Shown: positions 1 through 10,741 of the stretch, in pieces
How positions within the stretch are numbered: position 1 is the first letter of the stretch
Layout: every line of letters begins with the position of its first letter
Assembly: GCA_905221605.1 (NCBI GenBank)
Contig: CAJNDS010000039.1
Location: 122,501-157,500, forward strand
Direction: 5' to 3'
Source: Symbiodinium natans
Lineage: Eukaryota; Sar; Dinophyceae; Suessiales; Symbiodiniaceae
DNA length: 35,000 nucleotides
Notes under the pieces: model-generated
What the model was told of the DNA's origin: nothing
Databases searched by the model: none
Seen by the model: the letters and a program-made list of their open reading frames with translations, nothing else
Program-made: the position numbers and the translations under genes

Positions 1-1847
1 TCGCAGGCTGGCTCCATCACTGTGGACGACGTCGACATTAGCCAGATCGGTCTCCACGACCTCCGAAGCAAGGTGCGCTAGGGTGTGCTGCTAGCAGCTG
101 GCAGGCTCCACCCGTCGCATTCACTGAGTCACTGACCAGCACTGACCTGTCAGCAGGTCGCCATGATCCCTCAGGCCATCTGCATGTCTCTCACATGTTT
201 TTCACATGTAGCGACCGTGGCGACTCGCTCGTTTGGTGCAGGATCCGGCCATCCTCACGGGAACGGCCGGCGGCCTGCGCATTCTGCAAAAATGCACATT
301 CCAACGCATTCCATTGCAAAATTCCACTGCTCGCTCAACGATTGCAAAGCTTGAGTCAGGGCTCACGCGTGAATCAACAATTAATTAGAACAAAGCTTCA
401 AGGTCCGTTTCAACTTGGATCCTTTCGGTGCCAAGTCCGATGAGGAGTGCTTATGCCGAGAAGGGCCAATCGGTGCGTGAGAATGTTAAAAATGTAAAGG
501 TAAAGCCCCCAAAGCAACGCCGAGGAGCTGTGGGAGGCATGGCAAAGCACATGCCCAACAATGCCCAGAGCATCCTTGAGTTCAGAACTTCTCTTGCCAA
601 CTTCCCTATCTTCATGACCTTTTTTCCTCACGTTCCCTCGCATACGGAGTCATCTCCGTCATCTCCCTCCCTTGCGGTGCCAGTGTGCCAGGTCCTGGAG
701 AAAAGCCAATTACGGCTCCTCAGCAGAGATTCGCTCATTATGAGTTGTGAATGATTTGGCTCTGATACGACGACGACATGAATATAGTTCGACGCCTTGT
801 TCATGAAAGAAAAAAAGTCGTGCTTCTTCATGGCCCATGATGATGTGGTGTGCCCTCACAGCTGAGGCCCAGAATCGAAAGTGCTGGAGGGCTGGACAGC
901 AAGGCTCCTGAGTTTCCTGAAGAGAACTCGATGCTACTTTTCAGAACTTTTGAAGCCTTCCGCCAGTGCCTTGGTCTCTGAGTCTCTGCCTTGCTGTGGA
1001 AGGTGGAAGAGGGCGGCGGCAACTATTCCGTGGGTGAGCTGCAGCTGCTGTGCTTGGCCCGCGCGCTGCTGCGCCGACAGGAGAGCAGCATTTAAGTCCT
1101 ACTGGACTGAACTAGGAGTGAACAGCTGCAGTGCGTTGAACTTACAAGGAAGACGTCGCATCCAGCATCTGGGCTGTTTCTGAAATTTTATCCCGCGAGC
1201 CCAACTCGAGATAACTCTCGAGCATCCTTGCAGAGCCCAAAAAACAGAACAAAAGAGAAGCGCCTTCAGAGGAGAAGGGCGGGCTCCTCCTTCTCGACGA
1301 GGCACTCTGACTGGACTATACTGGACTCACTTTTGGCGGAAAAGAGGAGGGAAATCGGTGGTCACCCAGGCCACGAGTGCGTTGGACCAGGAGACAGATC
1401 AAACGATTCAGAAGGCGCGAGGCTGTTCGAGAAAAAATGTCTGACTCGTATCCACAATGTCCCAGATGCTCATTATGCATCTTGCAAGATTCGATGCATG
1501 ACGCGCGTGGCAGGTCATCAGGTCTGACTTCAAGTGCACCATTATCACCATCGCTCACCGAATCCAGACCTTGCCCGAAACCAAGCCAGCCTGAAGATGT
1601 CACGCATCTCACGCTGCTACGATATTGCTACTGCCAACAGGATGGACTACGACAAGGTGGCGGTCTTCGAAGGTGGTGCGGTTGTGGAGTTCGATTCGCC
1701 GCAGGACACTGGCAGCCAAGCGATGTGGCCGCGTAGCCGAGTGTTGCATGTTGCATGCTCGTGTACTCTTGTGTACTTCTGCAGGAACTGCTCAAGCGTC
1801 CTTCCAAGTTTCAGGCGTTGGCCAAGGAAGGGGGAGTGGCAACTTGA
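1..1847 (+). CDS. ABCC/MRP-type ABC transporter, 3' exons (second nucleotide-binding domain), gene start outside window
   Basis: This is the C-terminal 188 residues of an ATP-driven ABCC exporter. Exons inferred by hand: 1-72, 157-174, 242-265, 403-444, 525-536, 692-714, 867-903, 1003-1080, 1272-1301, 1370-1414, 1514-1572, 1641-1704, 1785-1847. They total 567 nt, stay in frame and end at TGA 1845-1847. Visible motifs in order: IGLHDLRSK, the Q-loop MIPQDPAILTGT, RFNLDPFG, GGLDSKVEEGG, the signature NYSVGELQLLCLARALLRR (Glu where ABCC proteins usually have Gln), Walker B LLLLDE with the catalytic Glu, the D-loop ATSALD, the H-loop TIAHRIQTL, and VVEFDSPQ. Walker A must lie upstream of the window. 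Twelve introns of 67-191 bp begin once with GT, eight times with GC and three times with GA; all end AG|G. The family call is firm; individual exon edges are inference. Confidence 0.93.
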
Positions 1848-3690
1848 GATTTGAGAAATTATTTGAAGAGACTCTTTGAGACCATCTCTCCATCACTTCG
1901 CTTCGTTCTGTGAAGCTCAGGGCCGCCTGTAGCCTTACGTAAACAGAATACCACATACATGTATACCACAGTAGCAGGAGCAACAGTGCAAAGCACGAAA
2001 CGTGCGGCATCGTGCATTTCACAGTTTTCGAATGCCAGCATGGCAGCAAGCTGCGCAGTTTTCTGGGCCAGGATAGCTCATTGATGGTGATGCCGGTAGG
2101 CTGGGTTTACGTGTAGTTAGTTTACTGACAGAGCTAGCCTGAGCCTTGCTTATTGTCGGGTCTGTGGATGTCTGCGGAATTTCCAGAGCACGATCAAAGC
2201 CTTTGCTTTCGTTGCGGAAACTCTGCTTCAGGCACTTTGCCCAAAAGGGCACGGGTACAGATTTGCACATGCGTGGAGGTCTGCCTGGCCATGCCAAGGG
2301 ACTTAACTCACGAGTGCAACACAGATTGATTGCTCATCGCTGGCGACAAAAAATGCATGGCCCGTGGTTTTGCGGGGTGTTCTTCTAGTGCCAAGAGGAC
2401 CGTTGGATGGAGGCCCTCACCAAGAGATTCTCACTTCGGAAGGGCGCACAGCTTGCGGTCGACACTCCGCTCGTTGACTCGTTCACTCGTTCGGTTCTGG
2501 TCTGCCCGCAGCGGGCAAGGGGCCTTACACGGGCCTTTCGCTGTCACCCAAGCAGCACACATGTAAAAAGAAGATGGAAGGCAAATCTGTTTCAATCTCG
2601 GGACCTGAGAAAACGTTCCTGTAGTGCCAGCAGGGACAAACGCAAGTGCATAGGTAACGGCGACCTGGGTGGCGGAGGTGCGACTTTTCTTCTGATGAAA
2701 ACCACCCGCTGTGCCAAGGGATCCGGCACCAAACAGTCTGCCCAGTCCATCGTCCGCGAAAGCATCCGCGGTTGGGTGCGGCAGGATGTGTCGCCCAATC
2801 AAAGTCCACCCACAGTGCGTCGCTGCACATCAACAGGATTGAGAACCAAACTGAATGCGGAGGAGTGAGTCGCTGCTCAATATCCCATCAAGCGATGCAA
2901 GGCCACATTCTGTCTTTTTGTCCATTTTGTGGTGTACCGCCCCCACGTACGTCCAACAATTTGATGCAAATTGACCTGGTTCGCTCATGCTTGACACATC
3001 TTTGGCTGCGAGCTTCACATCCGGTGTGCTGTATCGTTCGAAGCCCAATCTCAGCCAATTCCTGCTTCACAAGAGTGGCAACATCGCATGGTCACGTGAC
3101 AGTGTTTCCTCGGAACCTACAAATCCGCTGACAGATGAGGCGGGTCCGCGAAGTCGAGGCACTAGCTCTTTGTCCATGCAATGTCCGTAAGGGGTGGCAA
3201 ACCATGCGTCGAAGCGGACTTGGGAGCCTGAGTACGAGACACGACGCAGCACGACGAACTCGATCAATCCCAGCACCGATTCAAAGCGCGCATAGTGGTG
3301 GCACACGGCGACAACCTGCGTGACGTATATGGCCGGCTTGTAGAGGAAGACCAGTTGCACGGTCGACCCATCACACTTGAGAAGCATCGCGGGCGCTAGA
3401 TTGCTACGCTGGTTTGCAACCCGACGGCGATTGTCTGTCAAACTGCTGACGCTGATGGTGCGCATGTGCAAGCTCGACTCAGAGGTCGTCCGAATGTGAT
3501 TTATTTGCCGAGAGGATTTCGCACCCAAGCAGAATTGCAGATGCGATGCCCTGTGCACTTTCGGTGCACATTTACGGGCTCACACGTCCAAACAACGATT
3601 AGGAAAATCATGCTGACGACCGGCTGTTGCTTAAGCTCAAAAACATCAGCTGCAGGCTCGTGACGTTGAGTGTCCAATCTTCCAAAAAAT
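1848..3690. other. Unassigned 1.8 kb downstream of the ABCC gene
   Basis: No family was recognised. The longest open frames are 2407-2868 (+, 153 codons) and 3067-3558 (-, 163 codons). The minus frame contains a plausible protein-like run around the residues VQLVFLYKPAIYVTQVVAV. Two further minus frames (2830-3048 and 2525-2833) sit next to it, so a decayed or intron-split minus-strand gene is possible. Nothing links these frames to a known domain. The segment presumably also holds the 3' UTR of the ABCC gene. Confidence 0.3.
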
Positions 3691-4540
3691 TGCATGTAAC
3701 GGACACATCGTGGGTATGGGCCGTTTTGTGATGGTTTCAAGTCAGCGCCAAACCGCAAACAAAGCCGTTTCCAAAAAATCCCTGGCATGTGGCATGACTG
3801 TGGTGTTGCGCATAAGTTCAAAACCCCAAACAAAGCCGTTTCCGAAGGAGGTCCGTGGTATGTGCCCTGACTTTGGCGTTGCTTACAGGCGCAAACCGCA
3901 ACCAAAGCCGTCACAGAAAACAGTCCCTGGAATGTGCCTTTACTGCGGTGCTGCCCAAAGGCGGAACGTGCCATGACTGTGGTGTTGTTCATCAAACGGC
4001 ACACCCCTGCTACCGAAAACAGCCCTGAAACGTTACCGACAAAAGTCCCTGGAATGTGCCATGACTGTAGTGTTTCTCCAAAGCGCAAACCGTAAACAGA
4101 ATTCCGTGGAATGTGCCATGAGTGTGGTTTTGCCCAAAGGAGCAAACCGCAAAGAAAGCCGTCGAAAACAGTCCCTGGAATGTGCCCTGACCAACCGCAA
4201 CCAAAGCTGTCACCGAAAGCATGTGCCCCGACTCTGGTGCTGCTCAGAGGCTGCAACCCAAAACAAAGTCGTCACCGAACACAGGCCCTGGAATGTGCCA
4301 TGACTGTGGTGTTGCTCAACGGTGCAAGCCGCAAACAAAGCCGTTACCGAGAACAGTCCCTGGAATGTGCTATGACTGTGGTGTTGCCCCAAGGCGCAAA
4401 CCCCAGACAAAGCCGTTACCGAAAACAGTCGCCATGACTGTGGTGTTGCTCAAAGGCGCAAACCCCCAACAGAGCGCCACCGGAAACAGTCCTTGGAATG
4501 TGCCATGACTGTGGTGCTGCTAGAAGGCGTAAACGCCAGA
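3690..4540 (+). repeat. Degenerate ~72-bp tandem array with repeated CxxC coding potential
   Basis: Roughly a dozen imperfect units follow each other. They are recognisable by the recurring blocks CCCTGGAATGTGCCATGACT, GTGGTGTTGC, AAAGGCGCAAACC and CAAACAAAGCCGTTACCGAA. In one + frame a unit encodes about 24 residues of the form PGMCHDCGVAQRRKPQTKPL, giving one Cys-x-x-Cys pair per unit. Small indels between units move the reading among all three frames (visible in the frames at 3710-3976, 4061-4303, 4111-4437 and 4221-4508), so no single long protein is open. A 251-codon minus frame (3501-4256) also crosses it. It may be a satellite or the remains of a repeat protein. It directly abuts the LINE fragment to the right. 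Confidence 0.8.
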
Positions 4541-4559
4541 AAGCTGGGGATGCTCGTCA

Positions 4560-5925
4560 ACGGGAGGCTGCCCGCACATGCGCCAGGACTTCGTGCAGTT
4601 CGGGCGCCTCACCCGCGATGCAATCCTCACCAGCAGCCGGAAGTTCAAGCACGCATCGAGGCCACCTCAGGCATTCCGGACCACCGTTGCACCCAGCCTG
4701 CGCGCGCAGCCGCGCGTAGACGCCGGCTGCGCGGTGCTGCGCCAGGCTGGAAGGAGGCTGCTTCGATCCTGAAGCGCCTTCCGACTTCGATCCGATGACG
4801 ACGAGCCGCGCACGCCTGGCGCCGTAAAGTTCGGGGTAGGTTTGGTGCCGTTTGCGTCGGGCTGCACGGCAGCTGTGGGGCGGGTGCCGTGCGGAACCGG
4901 ACCGGGTGACTGTGCTGACTATCGTGGCATCATGGGCAAACCATTGGCGACCTCCAAATCGCTGACAGGCTCATCGATGTTCATGTCAGTTTCTCGAACG
5001 TTCCGCGCTGCCCGCGCCCCGACCCCGCGACACACGCGAGCAACCGCATGCTCTAGCGGAAGGGCCCGGGCGGCAAGGAATCCGGACGTGGCACAGGCCG
5101 AGCGGTGATCACCAAGCGGGAACCAGGCGCCCGCGGCAGGAGCATATGCGCGGAGCGCAAGGCAGACGGGGAGCCGGAGGCGTCGGAGCGGCAGGATGCG
5201 GACGTGCGTGCCGATGGCACGACGACTGGTGGAGACCTGGGGAGCGCCGTGAAGGCACGGGCCGCATGAGGTCCTGCTTGCGAGAGCAGCAGCAAGCAAG
5301 ACGCGGGATCAAGGTGCGTCTCGAAGGCGCGCTCATCACAAGCGGAAGTGGCAGCACGTTGCCACCCATGCAAAGTTCCTTCCGCGGCCTGAGCTTGCTG
5401 GGTCGCCGGTGCAGCAGAAGTCTCACCCCTAACTGGAGTGGGGAAACTTGCCCAGCCGACCCTGGCGGCAGCTGAGCACGCCGCTGCAAGGGCAAGGTGC
5501 ATGCCGGCTTGCGGAGAGTTCAAGCTCGCCAGAAGCGGCTGCGGCCAGCAGGGGCGAGGCAATGTCGCCGTGAGCAGCGTGCTGAGGCAAGCCTCAACAG
5601 CCCGATCACGCTCCCGAGCATACTCCGTGGTGCAGTCTGGGGGAAGCAAACGGCGAAGATAATAATTTGCACGAGTGGAGGCGCAAGACAACAGGAGTAG
5701 CCAGGCCAACTGCAAGTCGGCGAGGGCCGGGATGCGCTGCAGCAGGGTGTTCTGCTGGCAGCGTTTTTTCTTGCAGCTGATGTCGCACAAATGCCGCGGA
5801 TCCGAGGGGAGCGCCGAGCACGACTAGTCCTTGGCGTTCAGGCGGCGAGCTCCACGCCCCGACCCAAACGCCTCCGCCCATTGGCGTGCTGGGTGAGCGC
5901 ATAAGTGCCAGCATGAGGGGTCCGC
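4560..5925 (-). mobile_element. Decayed LINE-type non-LTR retrotransposon fragment (C-terminal part of ORF2)
   Basis: Minus-strand frames 5606-5930 (the right part of a longer open frame), 5053-5790, 4919-5299 and 4667-4867 together read through a GC-rich polyprotein tail of a kind I recognise from dinoflagellate LINE elements. Pieces in order: SPPERQGLVVLGAPLGSAAF, RIPALADLQLAWLLL, a segment with SQAGPHAARAFTALP, LRRLRLPVCL, LGDHRSACATSGFLAARALP, EHAVARVCR, NVRETDMNID and VANGLP. This order matches the region after the reverse transcriptase. The pieces lie in different frames, so frameshifts have broken the element. No reverse transcriptase core was seen; its upstream end meets the minisatellite abruptly. 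The family assignment rests on my memory of this element class. Confidence 0.72.
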
Positions 5926-7162
5926 CTTGCTGTTGTGCGTTGGTTGGGGCGTCGTGCTGTTGGTTGGGGCGTGGTGATGTTGGTTGGGGCGTTGTGCTGT
6001 TGGTTGGGGCGTTGTGCTGCATGTTCGTTGGGGCGTTGTGAGTTGGTTGGGGCGTTGTGCTGTAGTTGGGGCGTTGTGCTGTTGGTTGGGGCGTTATGCT
6101 GTTGGTTGGGGCGTTGTGCTGTTGGTTGGGGCGTTGTGCTGTTGGTTGGTGCGTGGTGCTGTTGGTTGGGGCGTTGTGCGTTGGTTGGGGCGTTGTGCGT
6201 TGGTTGGGGCGTTGTGCTGTTGGTTGGGGCGTTGTGCGTTGGGTTGGGGGGTTGTGCGTTGCATGGTTGGGGCGTTGTGCGTTGGTTGGGTTGTGTGTTG
6301 CATGTTGGGGCGTTGTGTTGGGGCGTTGTGTTGGTTGGCGCGTTGTGCGTTGGTTGGGGCGTTGTGCTGTTGGTTGGGGCGTTGTGCGTTGCAGGGTTGG
6401 GGCGTTGTGCGTTGCATGGTTGGGGCGTTGTGCGTTGGTTGGGGCGTTGTGCGTTGGTTGGGTTGTGCGTTGGTTGGGGCGTTGTGCTGTTGGTTGGGGC
6501 GTTGTGCGTTGCATGGTTGAGGCGTTGTGTTGGTTGGCGCGTTGTGCTGTTGGTTGGGGTGTTGTGCTGTTAGTGTGCTGTTGGTTGTTGGGGCGCTGTG
6601 CGTTGGTGGGGGCGCTGTGCGTTGGTTGGGGCGTCGTGCGTTGGTTGGGGCGTTGTGCGTTGGTTGGGGCGTTGTGCGTTGGTTGGGGGGTTGCGCGTTG
6701 GTTGGGGCTTTGTGCGTTGGTTGGGGCGTTGTGCGTTGGTTGGTTGGGGCGTTGTGCGTTGGTTGGGGAGTTGTGCTGTTGGTTGTGGCGTTGTGCGTTG
6801 GTTGGGGCGTTGTGCTGTTGGTTGGGGCGTTGTGCTGTTGGTTGGGGCGTTGTGCTGTTGGTTGGGGCGTTGTGCGTTGCTTGGTTTGGTCGTTGTGTTG
6901 GTTGGGGCGTTGTGCGTTGGTTGGGGCGTTGTGCGTTGGTTGGGGGGGGGTTTGTGCGTTGTGGGGTTTTGTTCCTTGGTTGGGGCGTGTGCGTTTGTTC
7001 CTTGGTTGGGGCGTTGTGCGTTGGGGTTTCGTCCCTTGGTTGGGGTTTTTTGCGTTGTGAGGTTTTGTGGGTTGTGGGATTTTGTGGGTTGTGGGGTTTT
7101 ATGGGGTTTTGGGGTTTTGGGGGTTTTGTGGGTTGTTGGGTTGTGTGGGTTGTGGGGTTTTC
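5926..7162. repeat. G/T-only minisatellite, ~19-20-bp unit, about fifty copies
   Basis: The core unit is GTTGGTTGGGGCGTTGTGC with or without one extra T, repeated from about 5926 to 7040. From about 6950 to 7162 it grades into an irregular GGGGTTTT/GTGGGTTGT tract. The + strand carries almost no A and very few C apart from the GCG and TGC steps. Stop codons need A on this strand and T on the other, so long open frames appear in all six frames (for example 5606-7165 minus and 6066-7235 plus). These should not be read as genes. Clusters of G runs suggest G-quadruplex potential. Confidence 0.97.
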
Positions 7163-8090
7163 CACGCATTCAGGTCAGCCTATTTGTGCAGCGCTCCCGG
7201 TAAATATGTATATGCACCGCAACATTCTGGAGTAAGGGCCATTGAGCGCCAGCTTTTCCCAAGCCAGGCACACTCGCGATTCTTAAAAATGGGCTTGCGT
7301 AGTGGAGGGGGCTTTGCTTACTGCAAGGGTATTGCTTTCCGGCAGCAGCTGCAGGATCTGGATTCGCGAGATCCATAAGTCCAGGTTGAGAGCCTGGATT
7401 TGATTGGCTTTCGCATGTCGGTTGCGCTGTTGCACGTCTTGTGGGTTGTCCCCCGCCTTGCCAAGGGTGCCAGGGTCGGACCAGCTGCCACGGCCAGCTT
7501 TGAAACTGGGGTTCCGTTACCCGGGACTGTCGCTGCGAGCGACATTGCGTCCGCGTGGAAATTTGCGAAGACAAGGGCAGAGCTTGGGTGTCATCATGCA
7601 ACTCGGGTGCGTCCATGTCCAAAGTAATTCCGCATCGTTCTTGGCTCGAGACCGGGCTTGCCGTTGCCACTGCTGATGGACGAGAAACTGCGGTCTTACA
7701 AGGCATGGCGCAGCCTGTTGTGGTTTGAGCCGGTCAAGTCCTGTTGCAAGCGCCAGGACTGTGCGCAGCTGTGCAGTTTTGGTGAGGCCGGCACGGTCAT
7801 TGGGTTGGAGAGCGAAGAGCGGAGTGAATAGAAGAGCAGCCTAAAGCAGTTTTCATAAGGATTGGAGTTTCCCCCCTGGGAAGGGTATTCCATGTTTGAG
7901 GTGCAACCCTGGAACCGGGTCGGGGGTTGTGGCAAACCCCAACTGTTGAACAGGTTGCCCTGCTGGCGGAGTTCGCACATTTTCCATGGCTGAGGCTCAG
8001 GGACTATCGACTTCAACGTGAACTAACAAACGAGAAAAGACAGCCTACTTTGTACACTGTACATCTTTACAAATACATTACATAGACTAC
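7163..8090. other. Unassigned region between the minisatellite and the copia relic
   Basis: No recognisable gene. The longest frame is minus 7170-7706 (178 codons, Ser/Gln/Pro-rich, no motif known to me), and a + frame at 7404-7676 overlaps it. The segment may hold upstream parts of the degraded elements on either side. It has balanced base composition, unlike its neighbour. Confidence 0.3.
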
Positions 8091-8099
8091 AAAGTGGCT

Positions 8100-9690
8100 C
8101 TAGGGTTACCTTTCGTAGCCTTACCCTACATAGAGCCCAAATGTTACACATGCGGGAGCGTTTTCAACACTCCTCCTTGGCACGGTCGACAGACCAGTGC
8201 CACACCTTTGTGCAGTCTGTGTAAATCGCTGCGCCTGACCTTGGGCGGATCAGAGTTGGTAGGAGTGAGCAGGCGAAACGCAGGACTTGGATCGGTCTGT
8301 GTGGCAATCTCAACCACAAGCGGTGGTGGAGAAGAACGACGAGTCCTCGTACGGGGATGAGGACGCACGCTCTGCAGGAACTTGGGCTGCCTGTGCTGAG
8401 ACGGCCTCGCCAGCTAACGGGCTTGAAGACACTGTGCCTGCTACTGGGGCGGCTGCAGAAACATCCTCAAGTCTCATGCCCTGCAGTTGTGCTGCCAGTT
8501 CGTCCCCAATAGCCTTCTGCATGGGTCTTAAACGCCGGGCTCTGCGGGACGACGCGTGGGCTCCAGCCCACGGCGTCAACGCACTCCCACGTTCTCTTCA
8601 CCACTCCCACAACACAAGCAAGCTAAACACTGCCATGCCAACCACAACGTACAACTCAAGAGGCCCGTCAAGCTGCAATTCATAGGTCCCATCTCGCACG
8701 CTCTCAGCAGGCTGGACATGCAACAGGGCTAGCAACGCAAACAGCGCGACTCTGTCAACTGCAACTGACGTGCCCAGCCTTACCTGTTGGTCGGCATGGG
8801 TCGTCTCACCAACAGTGAAGTTTTGCATCCCCCAAAGCTGGACGAGCTTTTCTATCCGAGCTGAAGGGAGCGCCTTCGTGAGTAAGTCAGCGAGCTGCTC
8901 GACCCCTGCAGCTGCTCGACCCCTGCACAAAACACCAGCCGAAGTTCGCCTGACAGAGTTTGCTCGCGGAGGAATTCCGCTCTCACGCGCAGATGGCGAG
9001 TCCGCCATGACCCATGGCCATCTGAAATCGCAAGGGACGCTTGTGAGTCAACATGCAGAACCCTTTGTTCACCAATGTCGAAGCCAACCGTGTGAAGCAA
9101 GGCTTGAATCGACTTAGGGGCAATTGCACACTCAATCGATGCCATCAGCTCACTCTCTGCAGTTGGCAACGTCGGAAAGGCTTGTCTCGCAGAACGCCAC
9201 GCAACAGGGCAACCAAACAGGCAAACGCACCAGCCACCATGCGATCGAACACCATCGGGCGCAAAGCTCGCATCGCTATACCCTTCCAAACTCGTTTCAT
9301 CGGCAACGAAAACACGTGCCGCGGATTTGGTTCCCTGAAGGATCCTGAAGGTATGCGAGCGTTCTCTCGGCCACCTTCAGGGCTCTTTCGGGGGCTTTGC
9401 ATGACAAGCTTGCCAACAACGACGCAGTGTAAGCAAGATCGGGCCGGGTCCTCTGAGACAGCCACAGAAGTTCATCAGTCACCTGCTGTGCTTGGTGGAC
9501 GGCCTCCCCATCGGGGGGGCGTGGTGTCTCCCTCGCCGACTTCAAACGACGCAAGTTCGCGAGGACATGGGATCTGCATCGGGTCTTATTTCTACGGAGC
9601 CCTTCGTTCAACCAGGCATTTGAACATTTGCAGGTGCGGAGCACTCTGTGATATTCGTGCCGTGCTCGGCAGTTGCAGGAAGTGTGCAAT
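8100..9690 (-). mobile_element. Ty1/copia-like retrotransposon remnant: end of reverse transcriptase, RNase H and downstream tail
   Basis: Reading right to left on the minus strand. At 9689-9297 there is the reverse transcriptase C-terminus with LLWLSQRTRPDLAYTASLLA and LKVAERTLAYLQ. At 9289-8852 there is a copia-type RNase H with EGYSDASFAPDG, FPTAESELMASIECA, LHVDSQASLAIS and RTRHLRVRAEFLREQ. At 9008-8598 there are VEQLADLLTKALPSARIEKL and a hydrophobic segment (ALFALLALLHV). At 8579-8144 lies an Ala/Ser-rich tail with a CRPC motif. The frames are separated by two small tandem duplications, so the copy is not functional. Integrase, gag and most of the reverse transcriptase are absent, and no LTR pair was seen. 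The left boundary is uncertain. Confidence 0.85.
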
Positions 9691-9973
9691 CAAGCAGAGC
9701 CCCACACTTGCCACCCAGGTCTTGGCCCAGGCGCGTGGCTTGGTGTGGCGTCGTGGGAACACTGTACCTTCTTTGCGGGGTTTACTGCTGCCATCAACAG
9801 GGGGGGGTGGGCACCCAACACTGCAGGGCGGGCTGATACCGCCGGGTTCTCACAGACGTCATCTTGGCCACCAGGGCGCCAGCAAGTGGGCAGCCCGGGG
9901 CCCCAGCCGCTGTTCGTTCTCTGCTTCCAGCAACGACGCACGCGCTACGACGAGCTGTGTAGGGGCGTATACA

Positions 9974-10143
9974 ATGTCGCAGCGTTCCCGGGCGGATTCG
10001 CCACGTCGCCCCGCCTCGCGGTCGCCGACGCCTCACTCTCCGCTCACCGTGTCTTCTACGCCGCCAGCCCCGGGCGATGTAACCTCTTTGGCGCCGGTGG
10101 GTGACGAAGCTGTGTGCCCGGTTTGCCTGGATCCAAGCGAGCA
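9974..10143 (+). CDS. Possible first exon of a gene with a CPVCLD (RING-like) half zinc site
   Basis: From ATG 9974 the frame encodes a short Ser/Pro/Arg-rich leader (MSQRSRADSPRRPASR) followed by VGDEAVCPVCLDPSEQ. CPVCLD is the typical first zinc pair of RING fingers. The exon could end at CAG|GAAAGAG (10143), a GA donor like those of neighbouring genes. I could not find a convincing second half (C-x-H-x-x-C). Possible later exons are around 10742-10920 (which contains MSSCFICGGLAQLALGL) and 11356-11748 (which contains VCPHC and an acidic helical stretch). Whether they belong together is unknown. Same strand as the other host genes. Confidence 0.4.
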
Positions 10144-10741
10144 GGAAAGAGAAAAACAGCATCATTGTGCAAAGCAACACATGCATGTTCTGCTGCGAAG
10201 TCAAAACCCCAGCCCTCGCTCGTCTGGCCTCCTGCCTTCGTTGAGGGTCCCGCCAGTTCTGCTGCATTCCGGCCTGCGCTTGGGTCAGTCAAGCCTCCCA
10301 CCCAAACACCCATCTCCCTGACTTTTGACGCCCTGTTCCACGCTCGCATACACCGAGCGCTGTAGTATACACCTTCGTTTCGTTTCGGCTGGGCCTTCCG
10401 CTCGCCTCCCCAAATCCAAACGGGGGTTTGCTGCTCCTGCTTGCTCACAAGTAGTGACGAGGAGTTGTGTTCATCTGAGGCCAATGTGCTTCCCCGGCAA
10501 CCCCGCAATTCAGCGAAGTCAAGAAACAAATGCAAACCAGCCATGGAGCGAGCAGCCGTCCGATGCGTTCGTGTTCGTCATGACAGGTGCTGTCCGTACC
10601 ACGACCTGTGACCCTTCTTATCCGGAATGGGCGGTGCATCTGATAAGTCCGGCACTTATCCGCGATGGTGAGCAGGTCCGAGGAGCTTGTTTGGTGCCAA
10701 GCCTTCTTCCCCACTTTTCGAGCATTTCATAAGCTCCGTGG

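Noticed and set aside
3501-4256. 251-codon minus frame across the 72-bp array
   Set aside because: It simply reads the reverse of the tandem unit. The + frame has the more structured CxxC content, and both are broken.
3690-4540. CRISPR-like direct repeats
   Set aside because: The units are head-to-tail with no unique spacers and decay continuously, so this is an ordinary tandem array in a eukaryotic context.
7050-7160. GGGGTTTT runs like ciliate telomeres
   Set aside because: The spacing is irregular and grades out of the minisatellite. Dinoflagellate telomeres are TTTAGGG-type.
5606-7235. Very long open frames on both strands (up to 519 codons)
   Set aside because: They are produced by the G/T-only minisatellite, which cannot form stop codons on either strand. 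The encoded peptides are just the repeat unit.
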